The notes: a model not told the origin generated them from the sequence alone. DNA of 27,586 bases from Casp-actino8 sp044358015 (GCA_044358015.1 JBIKOO010000022.1:1-27586), one strand, 5' to 3'. Positions 8,288 through 16,447 are shown, numbered from the stretch's first letter. Program-made: numbers and translations.

Positions 8288-8293
8288 TACGAT
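8288..8293 (+). promoter_or_regulatory. -10 box (TACGAT) of the acyl-CoA ligase operon, likely leaderless
   Basis: TACGAT lies 8 nt before GTG 8302, and there is no Shine-Dalgarno sequence between. It is identical to the boxes at 4184 (minus) and 16842. It probably drives the ligase and may extend through the downstream genes. Confidence 0.55.
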
Positions 8294-8301
8294 GATTCAC
8301 T

Positions 8302-8325
8302 GTGTCAACAACCGTGTCAACAACC
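8302..8325 (+). repeat. Tandem duplication of 12 bp spanning the start codon
   Basis: GTGTCAACAACC occurs twice back to back at 8302-8313 and 8314-8325. Each copy carries an in-frame GTG, so the ligase has two equivalent starts four codons apart, and the N-terminus reads MSTTVSTT if the first is used. Confidence 0.9.
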
Positions 8326-9945
8326 CCACCAGCTGCAAATCACGCCTGGAACTTCGCCGATGCGTGGGAATCAGTCGCCCGCCAACTTCCTGACGCCCTC
8401 GCTCAGCAGTATCAAAACGATCTCTATTCATGGGCCGATTTCAACCACCGCGCCAACGGAATCGCCCAAAGTCTCTTGAACGCCGGCGTCAAGCAACAAG
8501 ACAAAGTCGCGCAATACATGTACAACTGCCCGCAGTACCTGGAAAGTTTGTTTGCCACTTTCAAGGCTGGCCTCGCTCCAGTGAACACCAACTATCGCTA
8601 CACCGCTGATGAACTGGTGTACATCTGGGACAACGCCGACGTTGTTGCAGTTGTCTTTCACGGGATATTTGCGGAGACGATTGAACAATTACGACACCGC
8701 GTTCCTCGCGTTGTCTTGTGGTTGTGGGTTGATGACCAAACTGGCGCGTGTCCATCCTGGGCAACCGATTACGCAACCGCTGCAGGTTCGGGAACATCGA
8801 CGAATGTCTCTGGACCGTGGGGACGAACTGGCGACGACTTGTTGTTGCTTTATACCGGTGGAACCACTGGTATGCCCAAGGGCGTCATGTGGCGGCAAGA
8901 AGATCTCTTCCTCACACTCGACAGCACCAACAAGAAGCGACTTCCACCAGTCCCTGAGGGTGACCCCATTGGCGAACGTTCCACTAAACCTGGTCCGCGT
9001 AATTTGCCCGCGGCGCCATTGATGCACGGAACTGGTTTGTTTAACGCGATGAGTAACTTGATGGTCGCTGGATGCATCGTCACGATGGCAAGTCGCAAGT
9101 TTGAACCAACGGAACTACTTGATGCCATCGAAAAATACCAAATCAACTCGATGTCTATTGTTGGAGACGCTTTCGCCAAACCCATTTTGCGAGCCTTAGA
9201 TGCCGAACCCAATCGTTGGGATCTTTCATCGTTGCGAGTCATTGTTTCAAGCGGAGTGATGTTCGCTTCCGAAACGAAAGCTGGTTTGTTACGACACAGC
9301 GAGCGTCTCATCATGGTTGATGCTCTTGGGTCATCTGAAGCCATCGGTATGGCTCAGAACACCACATCGGCAACTGGTGAGTCAAAAACTGCTTCATTTG
9401 AACTTGGACCCAACACCAAAATTCTCACCGAAGATGGACGCGAAGTGCAGCCCGGAAGTGACGAGATCGGTCGCGTGGCCCTCAAAGGCAATACGCCCAT
9501 TGGTTATTACAAAGACCCCGAAAAGTCGGCGAAGACTTTCCAAGTCATCAATGGTGTGCGCTGGTCAATTCCCGGTGACTGGGCCAGCATCGATGCCGAT
9601 GGCACCGTGCGCCTTTTGGGTCGTGGCAGTCAATGCATAAACACCGGTGGCGAAAAGGTGTATCCCGAGGAAGTAGAAGAAGCCCTCAAGTTGCACCCAA
9701 CGGTGGCAGATGCGGCGGTCGTTGGCGTCCCCGACGAACGCTTCGGACAGGCCATCACCGCCCTCGTCGAGCCCTTACCGGGTCAAACTATTGTTGAGGC
9801 TGATCTCATTGCTTTCATCAAGCAACATCACGCTGCGTACAAAGCGCCCAAACGAGTGATTTCAATCGCGACAGTTGGTCGTGCGGGTAACGGGAAACTT
9901 GATTACAAGGCTTTGACTGAGATCGCCTTGAAGTCTCTCGGGTAG
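8302..9945 (+). CDS. Acyl-CoA synthetase (AMP-forming, FadD-like)
   Basis: 547 aa ANL-superfamily ligase. The AMP-binding P-loop TGGTTGMPKG is at 185-194, the aromatic/acidic core GDWASIDADGTVRLLGRG leads into the hinge, and INTGGEKVYPEEVEEAL follows. The C-terminal catalytic lysine is probably Lys532 in GNGKLDYKAL. It activates a carboxylic acid to its acyl-AMP and then acyl-CoA. Residues around the substrate pocket resemble mycobacterial FadD enzymes for long-chain or steroid-derived acids, but chain specificity cannot be read by eye. GTG 8302 is chosen for its distance from the TACGAT box; GTG 8314 is the alternative. It is followed by the SDR and acyl-CoA dehydrogenase genes, giving activation, dehydrogenation and 3-hydroxyacyl oxidation in one locus. 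Confidence 0.94.
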   Translation: MSTTVSTTPPAANHAWNFADAWESVARQLPDALAQQYQNDLYSWADFNHRANGIAQSLLNAGVKQQDKVAQYMYNCPQYLESLFATFKAGLAPVNTNYRYTADELVYIWDNADVVAVVFHGIFAETIEQLRHRVPRVVLWLWVDDQTGACPSWATDYATAAGSGTSTNVSGPWGRTGDDLLLLYTGGTTGMPKGVMWRQEDLFLTLDSTNKKRLPPVPEGDPIGERSTKPGPRNLPAAPLMHGTGLFNAMSNLMVAGCIVTMASRKFEPTELLDAIEKYQINSMSIVGDAFAKPILRALDAEPNRWDLSSLRVIVSSGVMFASETKAGLLRHSERLIMVDALGSSEAIGMAQNTTSATGESKTASFELGPNTKILTEDGREVQPGSDEIGRVALKGNTPIGYYKDPEKSAKTFQVINGVRWSIPGDWASIDADGTVRLLGRGSQCINTGGEKVYPEEVEEALKLHPTVADAAVVGVPDERFGQAITALVEPLPGQTIVEADLIAFIKQHHAAYKAPKRVISIATVGRAGNGKLDYKALTEIALKSLG

Positions 9946-10021
9946 CGTCAGACCTGCAGTTTTACAGATATCCCCCATCACCCCTCACATATTTCAACCA
10001 TCAACTATTTAGGAGTTCAAA

Positions 10022-10915
10022 ATGTCAGCACTTGGTTACGACGGCAAAGTTGCAATTATCACCGGAGCCGGTGGAGGCCTCGGTCGCCAACACGCATTAA
10101 TGATGGCCAAGCGCGGTGCGCTCATCGTGGTCAACGATCTCGGTGGTTCGGTTGACGGAACCGGCGCCAATGCATCAGCCGCACAAGTAGTCGTCGACGA
10201 AATCAAGGCCGCCGGTGGCGAGGCTGTTGCCGACCACAACTCAGTCGCCACACCCGAAGGTGGTGCCGCGATCGTTCAGACCGCAATTGACACCTACGGT
10301 CGCGTCGACATCGTCATTAACAACGCGGGAATTCTGCGCGACAAGGCATTCCACAACATGACTCCTGATCTGTTGAACCCAGTTCTCGATGTGCACTTGA
10401 AGGGTGCCTTCTACGTCACCCAGCCCGCATTCGTCCACATGCGCGAACAGGGTTACGGCCGCATCATTTCCACATCGTCAGCTGCTGGCGTGTTCGGCAA
10501 CTTCGGACAGACCAATTACGGTGCTGCCAAAATGGGACTTGTTGGTTTCACTCGCGTGCTCGGCGTCGAAGGTGCCCGTTTCAATATCAAGGCCAACGCC
10601 ATTGCTCCGCTCGCAATGACCCGTATGACCGAAGACATCTTGGGTGCGCTCAAAGACAAGCTTGATCCAGGCTTGGTTTCACCTCTCGTTGCCTTCTTGG
10701 CACACGAAGACTGCCCCGTAAGCGGCCAGTTGTTCTCTGTTGGTGGCGGACGTGTTGCTCATGTGTTCTTGGGAGAAACCAATGGTTTCTATTCACCAAC
10801 TTTGACTCCCGAAGATGTACAGGACAACTGGGACACCATCACCAATCGCGACTCATTCTCGGTTCCAAGCAATCTCGGCGAAGAGACCGCATTATTTTTG
10901 AATTTCTTTAAGTAA
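10022..10915 (+). CDS. MFE-2/17-beta-HSD4-like short-chain dehydrogenase (3-hydroxyacyl-CoA dehydrogenase)
   Basis: 297 aa. Rossmann motif ITGAGGGLGRQHA (14-26) and the insert VNDLGGSVDGTGANASAAQV, typical of the hydroxyacyl-CoA dehydrogenase domain of peroxisomal multifunctional enzyme 2. NNAG is present, and the catalytic Ser-Tyr-Lys set lies in TSSAAGVFGNFGQTNYGAAK. It would oxidise (3R)-hydroxyacyl-CoA with NAD. A strong AGGAG ribosome-binding site (10011-10015) lies 6 nt before ATG. The MFE-2 hydratase (MaoC/hotdog) partner is not encoded in this window. The gap to the ligase is 76 bp and no convincing promoter was seen there, so co-transcription is likely. Confidence 0.92.
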   Translation: MSALGYDGKVAIITGAGGGLGRQHALMMAKRGALIVVNDLGGSVDGTGANASAAQVVVDEIKAAGGEAVADHNSVATPEGGAAIVQTAIDTYGRVDIVINNAGILRDKAFHNMTPDLLNPVLDVHLKGAFYVTQPAFVHMREQGYGRIISTSSAAGVFGNFGQTNYGAAKMGLVGFTRVLGVEGARFNIKANAIAPLAMTRMTEDILGALKDKLDPGLVSPLVAFLAHEDCPVSGQLFSVGGGRVAHVFLGETNGFYSPTLTPEDVQDNWDTITNRDSFSVPSNLGEETALFLNFFK

Positions 10916-10953
10916 ACAAGTTGTAAATAGCCCGTCAAAGAAAAGGTGGCACC

Positions 10954-12081
10954 GTGATCACTGTGGACGAATTCGCTCAAGAAGCCAAACAATGGTTGGC
11001 TGAAAATAAGCATCTCGCCCCGCGTGATTACGGTGCCATTTGTCCTCCTGACATGGTGAACGAGGGTCTCGCTTGGCAGAAGCATCTCTTTGCATCTGGC
11101 AAGGCCGGAATTCACTGGCCCGTTGAATTCGGCGGGCAAGGGTTAACTGCAGCGCATCAAGCTCAGTGGCTATACGAATGTGCACTGGTTGGGGTTCCTG
11201 GAGTTTTCAATATGGTCGGCTTAGTGCTCACCGGCGGTGCAGTACAAAAATTCGGGACGCCTGAACAGCAAGCCAAACATCTCAACGCCACCCTGCGCGC
11301 CGAACATGTGTGGTGTCAGTTATTCAGCGAACCTGGCGCAGGTAGTGACTTGGGTTCACTCAGCACCAAAGCCGAGCGCGACGGAGACCGTTACGTCGTG
11401 AATGGGCAAAAGGTTTGGTGCTCGGGCGGACGTTATAGCAACTGGGGAATATTGATGGCGCGCACCAACGCCGATGCCCCAAAGCATGAGGGCATCAGTT
11501 TCTTCTTGCTTGACATGAGTTTGCCCGGAATTGAAATTCGTCCGCTCAAGCAAATGACTGGTGAAGCTGAATTTGATGAAGTGTTCTTTACCGATGTGGA
11601 GATGCCCGCCGAAGCTTTGCTCGGACCACTTCATGGTGGCTGGGGTGTTGGCATGGCTGTATTGACGTCAGAGCGCGGCCATATTGGGACAAGCGTCATT
11701 TCTCTCGAGCGACGACTCGATTCAATTTCCCGACTTGCTGAGGGACGCGATCTGTCGCCGACCGAACGACAAGAGATCGTGAAGTTGCTGTCGAAGGGAA
11801 TGGCCTACAAAGCCATGGCCCAGCGTCAGGGGCCAGTGGCTTCAACGGCCGCGTCACTCATGAAATTGGGCATCACCGAGATGATGTTCGAGACATCAAT
11901 GTTGCGCTCCGACATTTCGGGAATGGACTCGCTGCTCGTTGGTCCAGAAGCCTTCGGAGTGCTGTCAGCACCGGGCGGCCGCATCGCCGGCGGAACGAGT
12001 CAGGTGCAACGCAATATCATCGGCGAACGTCTACTTGGTCTCCCCCGAGAACCATCGGTCAAAAAGCCAGAAAATAACTGA
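10954..12081 (+). CDS. Acyl-CoA dehydrogenase (FadE-type, second copy)
   Basis: 375 aa beginning at GTG, with AAAGGTGG at 10942-10949 as the ribosome-binding site. Signatures: WCQLFSEPGAGSDLGSL (120-136), VVNGQKVWCSGGR (148-160) and C-terminal RIAGGTSQVQRNIIGERLLGLP. As in the copy at 6992-8212, the YEGT glutamate is replaced by Gly, and Glu240 (LTSERGHIG) is the probable base. It is somewhat shorter at the N-terminus than many homologues. Its place after the SDR gene suggests a second step on a branched or steroid-like acyl-CoA, or a partner subunit for the other dehydrogenase. Confidence 0.95.
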   Translation: MITVDEFAQEAKQWLAENKHLAPRDYGAICPPDMVNEGLAWQKHLFASGKAGIHWPVEFGGQGLTAAHQAQWLYECALVGVPGVFNMVGLVLTGGAVQKFGTPEQQAKHLNATLRAEHVWCQLFSEPGAGSDLGSLSTKAERDGDRYVVNGQKVWCSGGRYSNWGILMARTNADAPKHEGISFFLLDMSLPGIEIRPLKQMTGEAEFDEVFFTDVEMPAEALLGPLHGGWGVGMAVLTSERGHIGTSVISLERRLDSISRLAEGRDLSPTERQEIVKLLSKGMAYKAMAQRQGPVASTAASLMKLGITEMMFETSMLRSDISGMDSLLVGPEAFGVLSAPGGRIAGGTSQVQRNIIGERLLGLPREPSVKKPENN

Positions 12082-12121
12082 TCGTCAGGACAAAGAATGA
12101 TGAACAAACCATGGATGAATC

Positions 12122-12379
12122 ATGAATGAGAAATCCACAAAAGACCAGCAACAGGGCACCAACACAAGAGATATACCCTGGGGACTCGTCAGTTTCGCTG
12201 TTCTGGTGGCCATCGTCGCAGCCTTCGTCCTGCAGAACCGGGACCGAATGCCCGTAAACTTCTTATTCTTCGAAATCAACAGTCGTCAGTGGGTCAACCT
12301 CATCGTCGCCGTTGCGTTCGGCGTAGTACTTGATCGGTCATTTATCGGTTGGAGAAAGCGTCGCCGCAAAGACGACTGA
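12122..12379 (+). CDS. Small LapA-domain-like membrane protein
   Basis: 85 aa. A hydrophilic, Lys/Gln/Thr-rich N-terminus (1-20) is followed by two membrane helices (about 21-38 and 57-74) joined by VLQNRDRMPVNFLFFEINSR, and a very basic end (WRKRRRKDD). The QN...VNFLFFE pattern between two helices is the signature of the LapA (DUF1049) family, which includes E. coli lipopolysaccharide-assembly protein A; in Gram-positives its role is unknown. The ribosome-binding site is weak. It sits 40 bp after the acyl-CoA dehydrogenase gene and 6-33 bp before the hydrolase gene, so it is probably co-transcribed. Confidence 0.8.
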   Translation: MNEKSTKDQQQGTNTRDIPWGLVSFAVLVAIVAAFVLQNRDRMPVNFLFFEINSRQWVNLIVAVAFGVVLDRSFIGWRKRRRKDD

Positions 12380-12385
12380 GTCTCA

Positions 12386-13255
12386 TTGTCGAGAAATAGT
12401 GAGAACCTCATCGTGAAAGTCGCATCTACTAACGGCGTCAAAGTCGAAATGTATGACATGGGTGGCACTGGCCCCAACATGTTGCTTTCGCACGCCAACG
12501 GATTTCATGGTCGGTGCTGGAAACCCGTTGCCGACAACCTAATTAAGCGCTTTCACTGTTATTCATTTGATCATCGCGGTCACGGCGACACCAAGGCTCC
12601 CAAAGATTGGAAAGTCGCGTGGGCTGGTTACGGCGCCGATGCCACCGCATGTGCAAAATCAATCAACGAACCTGGCGGCATCATCGGAGTCGGCCACTCA
12701 ATGGGCGGAGCAACTCTTCTCATTGCCGCGATCAAAAACCCTGGCCTTTTTCGCGGACTGCTGTTGTATGAACCAATCGTGAAGCCCGATGATGTGCGCA
12801 TGCCGGCCAATCGACCCAACAACTTGGCTGAAGGTGCGGCGCGACGTAAAAAGAGTTTCAAATCTTTTGAAGACGCTATTGAGAATTACTCAAACAAAAT
12901 GCCGATGACCCACTTCACCCCTGAAGCTCTTGAAGCCTACGTTCGCGGTGGTTTTAGTCAGGCTGACGACGGTTCCGTTCACCTGAAGTGCGACCCCGCC
13001 CTCGAGTCCGAGAATTTCCGCAATCCCGAAATTCCTCATCTGTGGAAGAAACTTTCTGAACTTGATATTCCGGTTTGGGTTTTGAGCGGGCACCCCGAGC
13101 CTTTCCAACCATCAGGTTTCGCCGAAGCAATTGCCGACCGTCTTCCGCAGGGTAATCACATTGAATACAGCGACCTCGATCACTTTGGGCCTTTTGTTGA
13201 CCCCATTCGCGTGGCCCGCATCATTGACACCTTTGCCGACACATTGGAACCCTGA
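12386..13255 (+). CDS. Alpha/beta hydrolase
   Basis: 289 aa from TTG 12386; GTG 12413 would give 280 aa and is equally plausible, since neither has a clear ribosome-binding site. HANGFHGRCW (36-45) is the oxyanion region, DHRGHGDTKAP follows, the nucleophile elbow GVGHSMGGAT holds Ser105, and DLDHFGPF holds the catalytic His266 (numbering from TTG). The acid may be Glu238 in LSGHPEPF. It resembles general lipase/esterase/epoxide-hydrolase-like enzymes; the substrate is unknown. The stop codon shares one base with the next gene's ATG (TGATG at 13253-13257), so translation is coupled to the PAP2 phosphatase. Confidence 0.9.
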   Translation: MSRNSENLIVKVASTNGVKVEMYDMGGTGPNMLLSHANGFHGRCWKPVADNLIKRFHCYSFDHRGHGDTKAPKDWKVAWAGYGADATACAKSINEPGGIIGVGHSMGGATLLIAAIKNPGLFRGLLLYEPIVKPDDVRMPANRPNNLAEGAARRKKSFKSFEDAIENYSNKMPMTHFTPEALEAYVRGGFSQADDGSVHLKCDPALESENFRNPEIPHLWKKLSELDIPVWVLSGHPEPFQPSGFAEAIADRLPQGNHIEYSDLDHFGPFVDPIRVARIIDTFADTLEP

Positions 13256-13827
13256 TGACCGAAATAGTCGATGGATCAACTCCAGGAACTGGAATCTTTG
13301 GTCCATCGGTAGATGCATTTGATCAGCGAGTTGATGAGTTGCTCGAGATTGTGCGCTCGTCAAAAACTGCGGGCCGAGTCTTTTTAGCCGCAAGTCGATT
13401 AGGTGACTTCAGTGTGGTCTGGCATCTCATTGCCGCCGCTCGAGCCACAACAAGTCGCAAACGCGCATCCCAGGGATTTGCCTTAGCGGCACTACTTGGT
13501 GCCGAATCACTCATCGTCAACCAAGGAGTCAAACGTCTTTTCAAACGTGATCGCCCCACGTCAAGTGGGGACGATCGTTTTGAAGTGCGAACGCCTTCGA
13601 CGAGCAGTTTTCCGAGTGGCCACGCCAGCGCCGCAACATTTGCCGCAGTAGTTTTGACCACTTTAGATGGCAAAAAATCGGCACCTTTATGGTTTGGTCT
13701 GGCCGCGATTGTTGGCACTAGCCGGGCATTTGTGCGTATTCATCACGCATCTGACGTCATTGGTGGAGCCTTGGTTGGATTGGTGCTTGGACTCGCAGTT
13801 CGCCCAATTGTGAAACTGCTCAAGTAA
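13255..13827 (+). CDS. PAP2-family (lipid) phosphatase
   Basis: 190 aa with the complete acid-phosphatase signature: K93-x6-RP (KRLFKRDRP), PSGH (120-123) and SR-x5-H-x3-D (S156, R157, H163, D167). Hydrophobic segments around 75-90, 122-135, 146-156 and 168-184 suggest a membrane protein acting on a lipid phosphate such as phosphatidate or an isoprenoid phosphate. Coupling to the alpha/beta hydrolase and the WS/DGAT gene about 1.2 kb downstream would fit phosphatidate-to-diacylglycerol conversion for storage lipid, but that link is inference. Confidence 0.92.
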   Translation: MTEIVDGSTPGTGIFGPSVDAFDQRVDELLEIVRSSKTAGRVFLAASRLGDFSVVWHLIAAARATTSRKRASQGFALAALLGAESLIVNQGVKRLFKRDRPTSSGDDRFEVRTPSTSSFPSGHASAATFAAVVLTTLDGKKSAPLWFGLAAIVGTSRAFVRIHHASDVIGGALVGLVLGLAVRPIVKLLK

Positions 13828-13832
13828 AAACG

Positions 13833-14969
13833 TTATTGCAAAACTGTTGCTTCAACGCTCGCCGTTGTTACTGATTGATCTGAAGTAATTTCCAAAATCT
13901 TGATCTGCACACGTTCGTTTGACCATTGTTCACCGCTCAATAGGTCATCACTCAAAACGGTTTGTCGACGTTCGTATCCGATCTCGCCTACTACTTCAAC
14001 TTGATGTACGACCACCCGGTCATGAAGTAAATGCTGGTTGTCGCCAGAGGCCTTGATCAACTCAACTGTCAAGACGAGTGAATCGTTGACTGCAACGATG
14101 AGTAGTCGCACTCCATCGACTGCGAGATCAGTTTCAGTAGCAACAAGTTCAAAACTTGTCGTCCCACTTTCAAGAGACGCAACGTGAGTATCTTGCAACC
14201 ATTTCGCAAGATACATATTGATAGCAAGTGGTCCGGGAGCATTGCGGGTGTCAGGAAAGTTTTCTCGTGGCCCCGCACTATTGCTCATGACATCAACATC
14301 ACTGTCATAGACGCCACTGCCAAAACTGTCCACCGATGTGCTGCTATGGGGCCAATCAAGCGCATGACCCAATTCGTGTTCAACCAAATCCAACGGAGGG
14401 TTGCCTTTCCAATATGGCATGAAGTCTGAAGCACCGACGTACACCGCTCGACGAGTTTGTTTTGCGGAACAATTCTCTTCACATGGCGTGCCAGGTCGGC
14501 CCCATCCACCGACTGCCACCTCAGTATGTTGCGCATCGGCAATGACCAATACGCCTCGAGTAGCAGCAGAAGCTTTGTCTAATGCTCGATCAACACACAT
14601 TTCCGATTTTTCATCGACGCCAATTGAAACTCCAGAAACAGCGGTGAAGTTCGGTTGATATTGACCGTGCGACCAGCGCGAGAAATAGTCCACGACTGGT
14701 GTGAGTGCGGCAATAATTTCTGTGCTCGTCAAGTCAAGACGCACATCAACCGGTTCATACAGGGAATCCGTGGTGTCTTGTGGTATCTGGCAAACCACCA
14801 CTTCCCAGGGGTCTATCCCAACTGCAATATCAGCAAACTTTGCTGCAGTTTCAACCATTGTTTGCACAGGTTCGGCACCAAAAGGCTCTGTGACCTGCCC
14901 TTCATCGCCGCAACCAGCAATTGCCATAGTCGACAAGCCGACAGCAACTATTGCGCCAAGAAATTTCAT
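13833..14969 (-). CDS. Metzincin-like zinc metalloprotease lipoprotein
   Basis: 378 aa from ATG 14969. Upstream in-frame codons run into the divergent gene and are rejected. The signal peptide MKFLGAIVAVGLSTMAIAGC has a good lipobox with Cys20. The zinc site HELGHALDWPH uses His198, Glu199, His202 and His208, i.e. HExxHxxxxxH with Asp205 where metzincins usually have Gly. A probable Met-turn, DVMSNS (Met228), lies 20 residues later. Six other cysteines (CVDR, CEENC and others) suit an extracellular enzyme. About 130 residues follow the catalytic domain with no recognised fold. It is convergent with PAP2 (5-bp gap) and divergent from WS/DGAT (26-bp gap). Confidence 0.8.
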   Translation of the reverse strand: MKFLGAIVAVGLSTMAIAGCGDEGQVTEPFGAEPVQTMVETAAKFADIAVGIDPWEVVVCQIPQDTTDSLYEPVDVRLDLTSTEIIAALTPVVDYFSRWSHGQYQPNFTAVSGVSIGVDEKSEMCVDRALDKASAATRGVLVIADAQHTEVAVGGWGRPGTPCEENCSAKQTRRAVYVGASDFMPYWKGNPPLDLVEHELGHALDWPHSSTSVDSFGSGVYDSDVDVMSNSAGPRENFPDTRNAPGPLAINMYLAKWLQDTHVASLESGTTSFELVATETDLAVDGVRLLIVAVNDSLVLTVELIKASGDNQHLLHDRVVVHQVEVVGEIGYERRQTVLSDDLLSGEQWSNERVQIKILEITSDQSVTTASVEATVLQ

Positions 14970-14978
14970 CGCCCTTGA

Positions 14979-14984
14979 ACCGTA
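14979..14984 (-). promoter_or_regulatory. -10 box (TACGGT) of the metalloprotease gene
   Basis: Minus-strand TACGGT lies 9 nt before ATG 14969, consistent with a leaderless or near-leaderless transcript. It shares two base pairs with the opposing -10 box at 14983-14988. Confidence 0.45.
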
Positions 14985-14988
14985 GCCT
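14983..14988 (+). promoter_or_regulatory. -10 box (TAGCCT) of the WS/DGAT gene
   Basis: TAGCCT lies 7 nt before ATG 14996. It overlaps the minus-strand TACGGT box by two base pairs, so the two divergent promoters probably cannot be occupied at the same time. Confidence 0.4.
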
Positions 14989-14995
14989 GAAAGGT

Positions 14996-16447
14996 ATGGC
15001 CATGGAGATCCGCTTCGACCACAAAATGTCTGACACCGAAGGCCTGATGTGGCGTCTCGACAAAGACCCTTACCTTTCGTCAACTTTTTCCAATCTTTCA
15101 CTTCTTGATCAAGCACCAGATTTTGAGCGTCTTCGTCGGCGCATGGAACGAGCTTCCATTGCGATTCCACGTTTGCGACAGAAAGTCCAATCAACACCGG
15201 CCAACCTGACTCCTCCGTTATGGGTCGAAGATCCAGATTTCAATATTGACTATCACGTTCGTCGCATTGCTGTTCCCGCACCAGGCTCGCTTCAGCAAGC
15301 ATTAGATATCGCGACGCTGATCACTGCAGATCCTTTTGATCGAACAAGACCTCTCTGGCAATTCGTTGTGATTGAAGGTTTAGAAAATGGCCAAGCGTTG
15401 TTGGTCGAGAAATTACATCACACCATCGCTGACGGCGAAGGAAGTGTGCAGTTATCGCTCCAGTTTTTTGACTTTGAACGTGACGCCGCCGAACCTCTAC
15501 CGCTTGATGCAACGATTGTCAAAGATGCGTCAGCACAACCCAACATGTTGCAGGGCGATATGTGGCGGGACTTATTGTCCGGTCCACTTAAATTGCCGCT
15601 CGCATTGGTCAAACAAATTCGTGATCTACTCGCTGACCCAACACAAATTCCCAGTAATGGATCCGCAACTATAGAAACATTGCGCGGCCTTCTCGGACAA
15701 ATGACCGATGTTGACCCTGCTAAGTCTCCGCTGTGGACGACTCGGTCTTTGAAACGACATAGCACTGTTCTCGAAATTCCATTCTTAGAAACTCGCGAAA
15801 TCGCCCGATCACTAGGTGGAACCCTCAATACAGTTCTACTTGCCGCCGCGAGCGATGCATCCGGTCGCTATCACCGCGAACTTGGAACACCTGTTGAACA
15901 TCTACGAGCGTCAATGGCAATCAGTACTCGTAAAGATTCCGGAGATGGATCACAGACCAATGCTTTCTCGTTGGCCCGATTGCTAGTTCCCACTGGTGAA
16001 ATGACCATGAAGGATCGCTTTAACCTGGTCCACCAAGCAACACTCGATGCCAGCGGAGCTTCGACGTCAAAGGCACTTGACGCAATTTCAGCGCTGTCGT
16101 CATCAATGCCCACCGGCATTTTGACTCGTATCGCCCGCCTGCAATCGCAAACCGTCGACTTCGCCACATCCAATGTCAAAGGGACTCCCCTGCCCGTCTA
16201 CGTCGCAGGTGCAGAAATCATTAACAACTTTCCGCTTGGACCGTTGGGAGGAGTTGCGTTCAACCTGACACTCATCTCACACGTCGGTCATCTAGATATG
16301 GGTCTGCACATGGATTCAGGCGCCATCGAAAATCCGCATCTACTCCATCAGCATCTCACTGACTCATTCGACGAATTACTGCAGACCAAAACGAAGAAAA
16401 AACCCGCCCGAAAATCAACAAAACAAAGAAGGCCGAAAAAGGGTTAA
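14996..16447 (+). CDS. Wax ester synthase/diacylglycerol acyltransferase (WS/DGAT)
   Basis: 483 aa from ATG 14996, or 481 aa from ATG 15002, which has GAAAGG 7 nt upstream; the earlier ATG fits a TAGCCT box. The acyltransferase motif HHTIADG gives HHxxxDG at 141-147. PPLWVEDPDFNIDYHVRRIA and SNVKGTPLPVYVAGA are further family blocks. The enzyme joins acyl-CoA to diacylglycerol or a fatty alcohol, making storage lipid. In the second conserved motif, LGGTLNTVLLAA carries Thr where homologues usually have Asp after Asn. The last 20 residues are extremely Lys/Arg-rich, an unusual tail that could contact membranes or nucleic acid. Confidence 0.93.
   Translation: MAMEIRFDHKMSDTEGLMWRLDKDPYLSSTFSNLSLLDQAPDFERLRRRMERASIAIPRLRQKVQSTPANLTPPLWVEDPDFNIDYHVRRIAVPAPGSLQQALDIATLITADPFDRTRPLWQFVVIEGLENGQALLVEKLHHTIADGEGSVQLSLQFFDFERDAAEPLPLDATIVKDASAQPNMLQGDMWRDLLSGPLKLPLALVKQIRDLLADPTQIPSNGSATIETLRGLLGQMTDVDPAKSPLWTTRSLKRHSTVLEIPFLETREIARSLGGTLNTVLLAAASDASGRYHRELGTPVEHLRASMAISTRKDSGDGSQTNAFSLARLLVPTGEMTMKDRFNLVHQATLDASGASTSKALDAISALSSSMPTGILTRIARLQSQTVDFATSNVKGTPLPVYVAGAEIINNFPLGPLGGVAFNLTLISHVGHLDMGLHMDSGAIENPHLLHQHLTDSFDELLQTKTKKKPARKSTKQRRPKKG

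Noticed and set aside
8850..9344. 164-aa open frame on the minus strand
   Set aside because: Antisense shadow of the acyl-CoA ligase core, including its P-loop region; no recognisable protein.
14970..15197. 76-codon upstream extension of the metalloprotease
   Set aside because: It overlaps the start of WS/DGAT, and the true N-terminus is a clear lipoprotein signal peptide at 14969.
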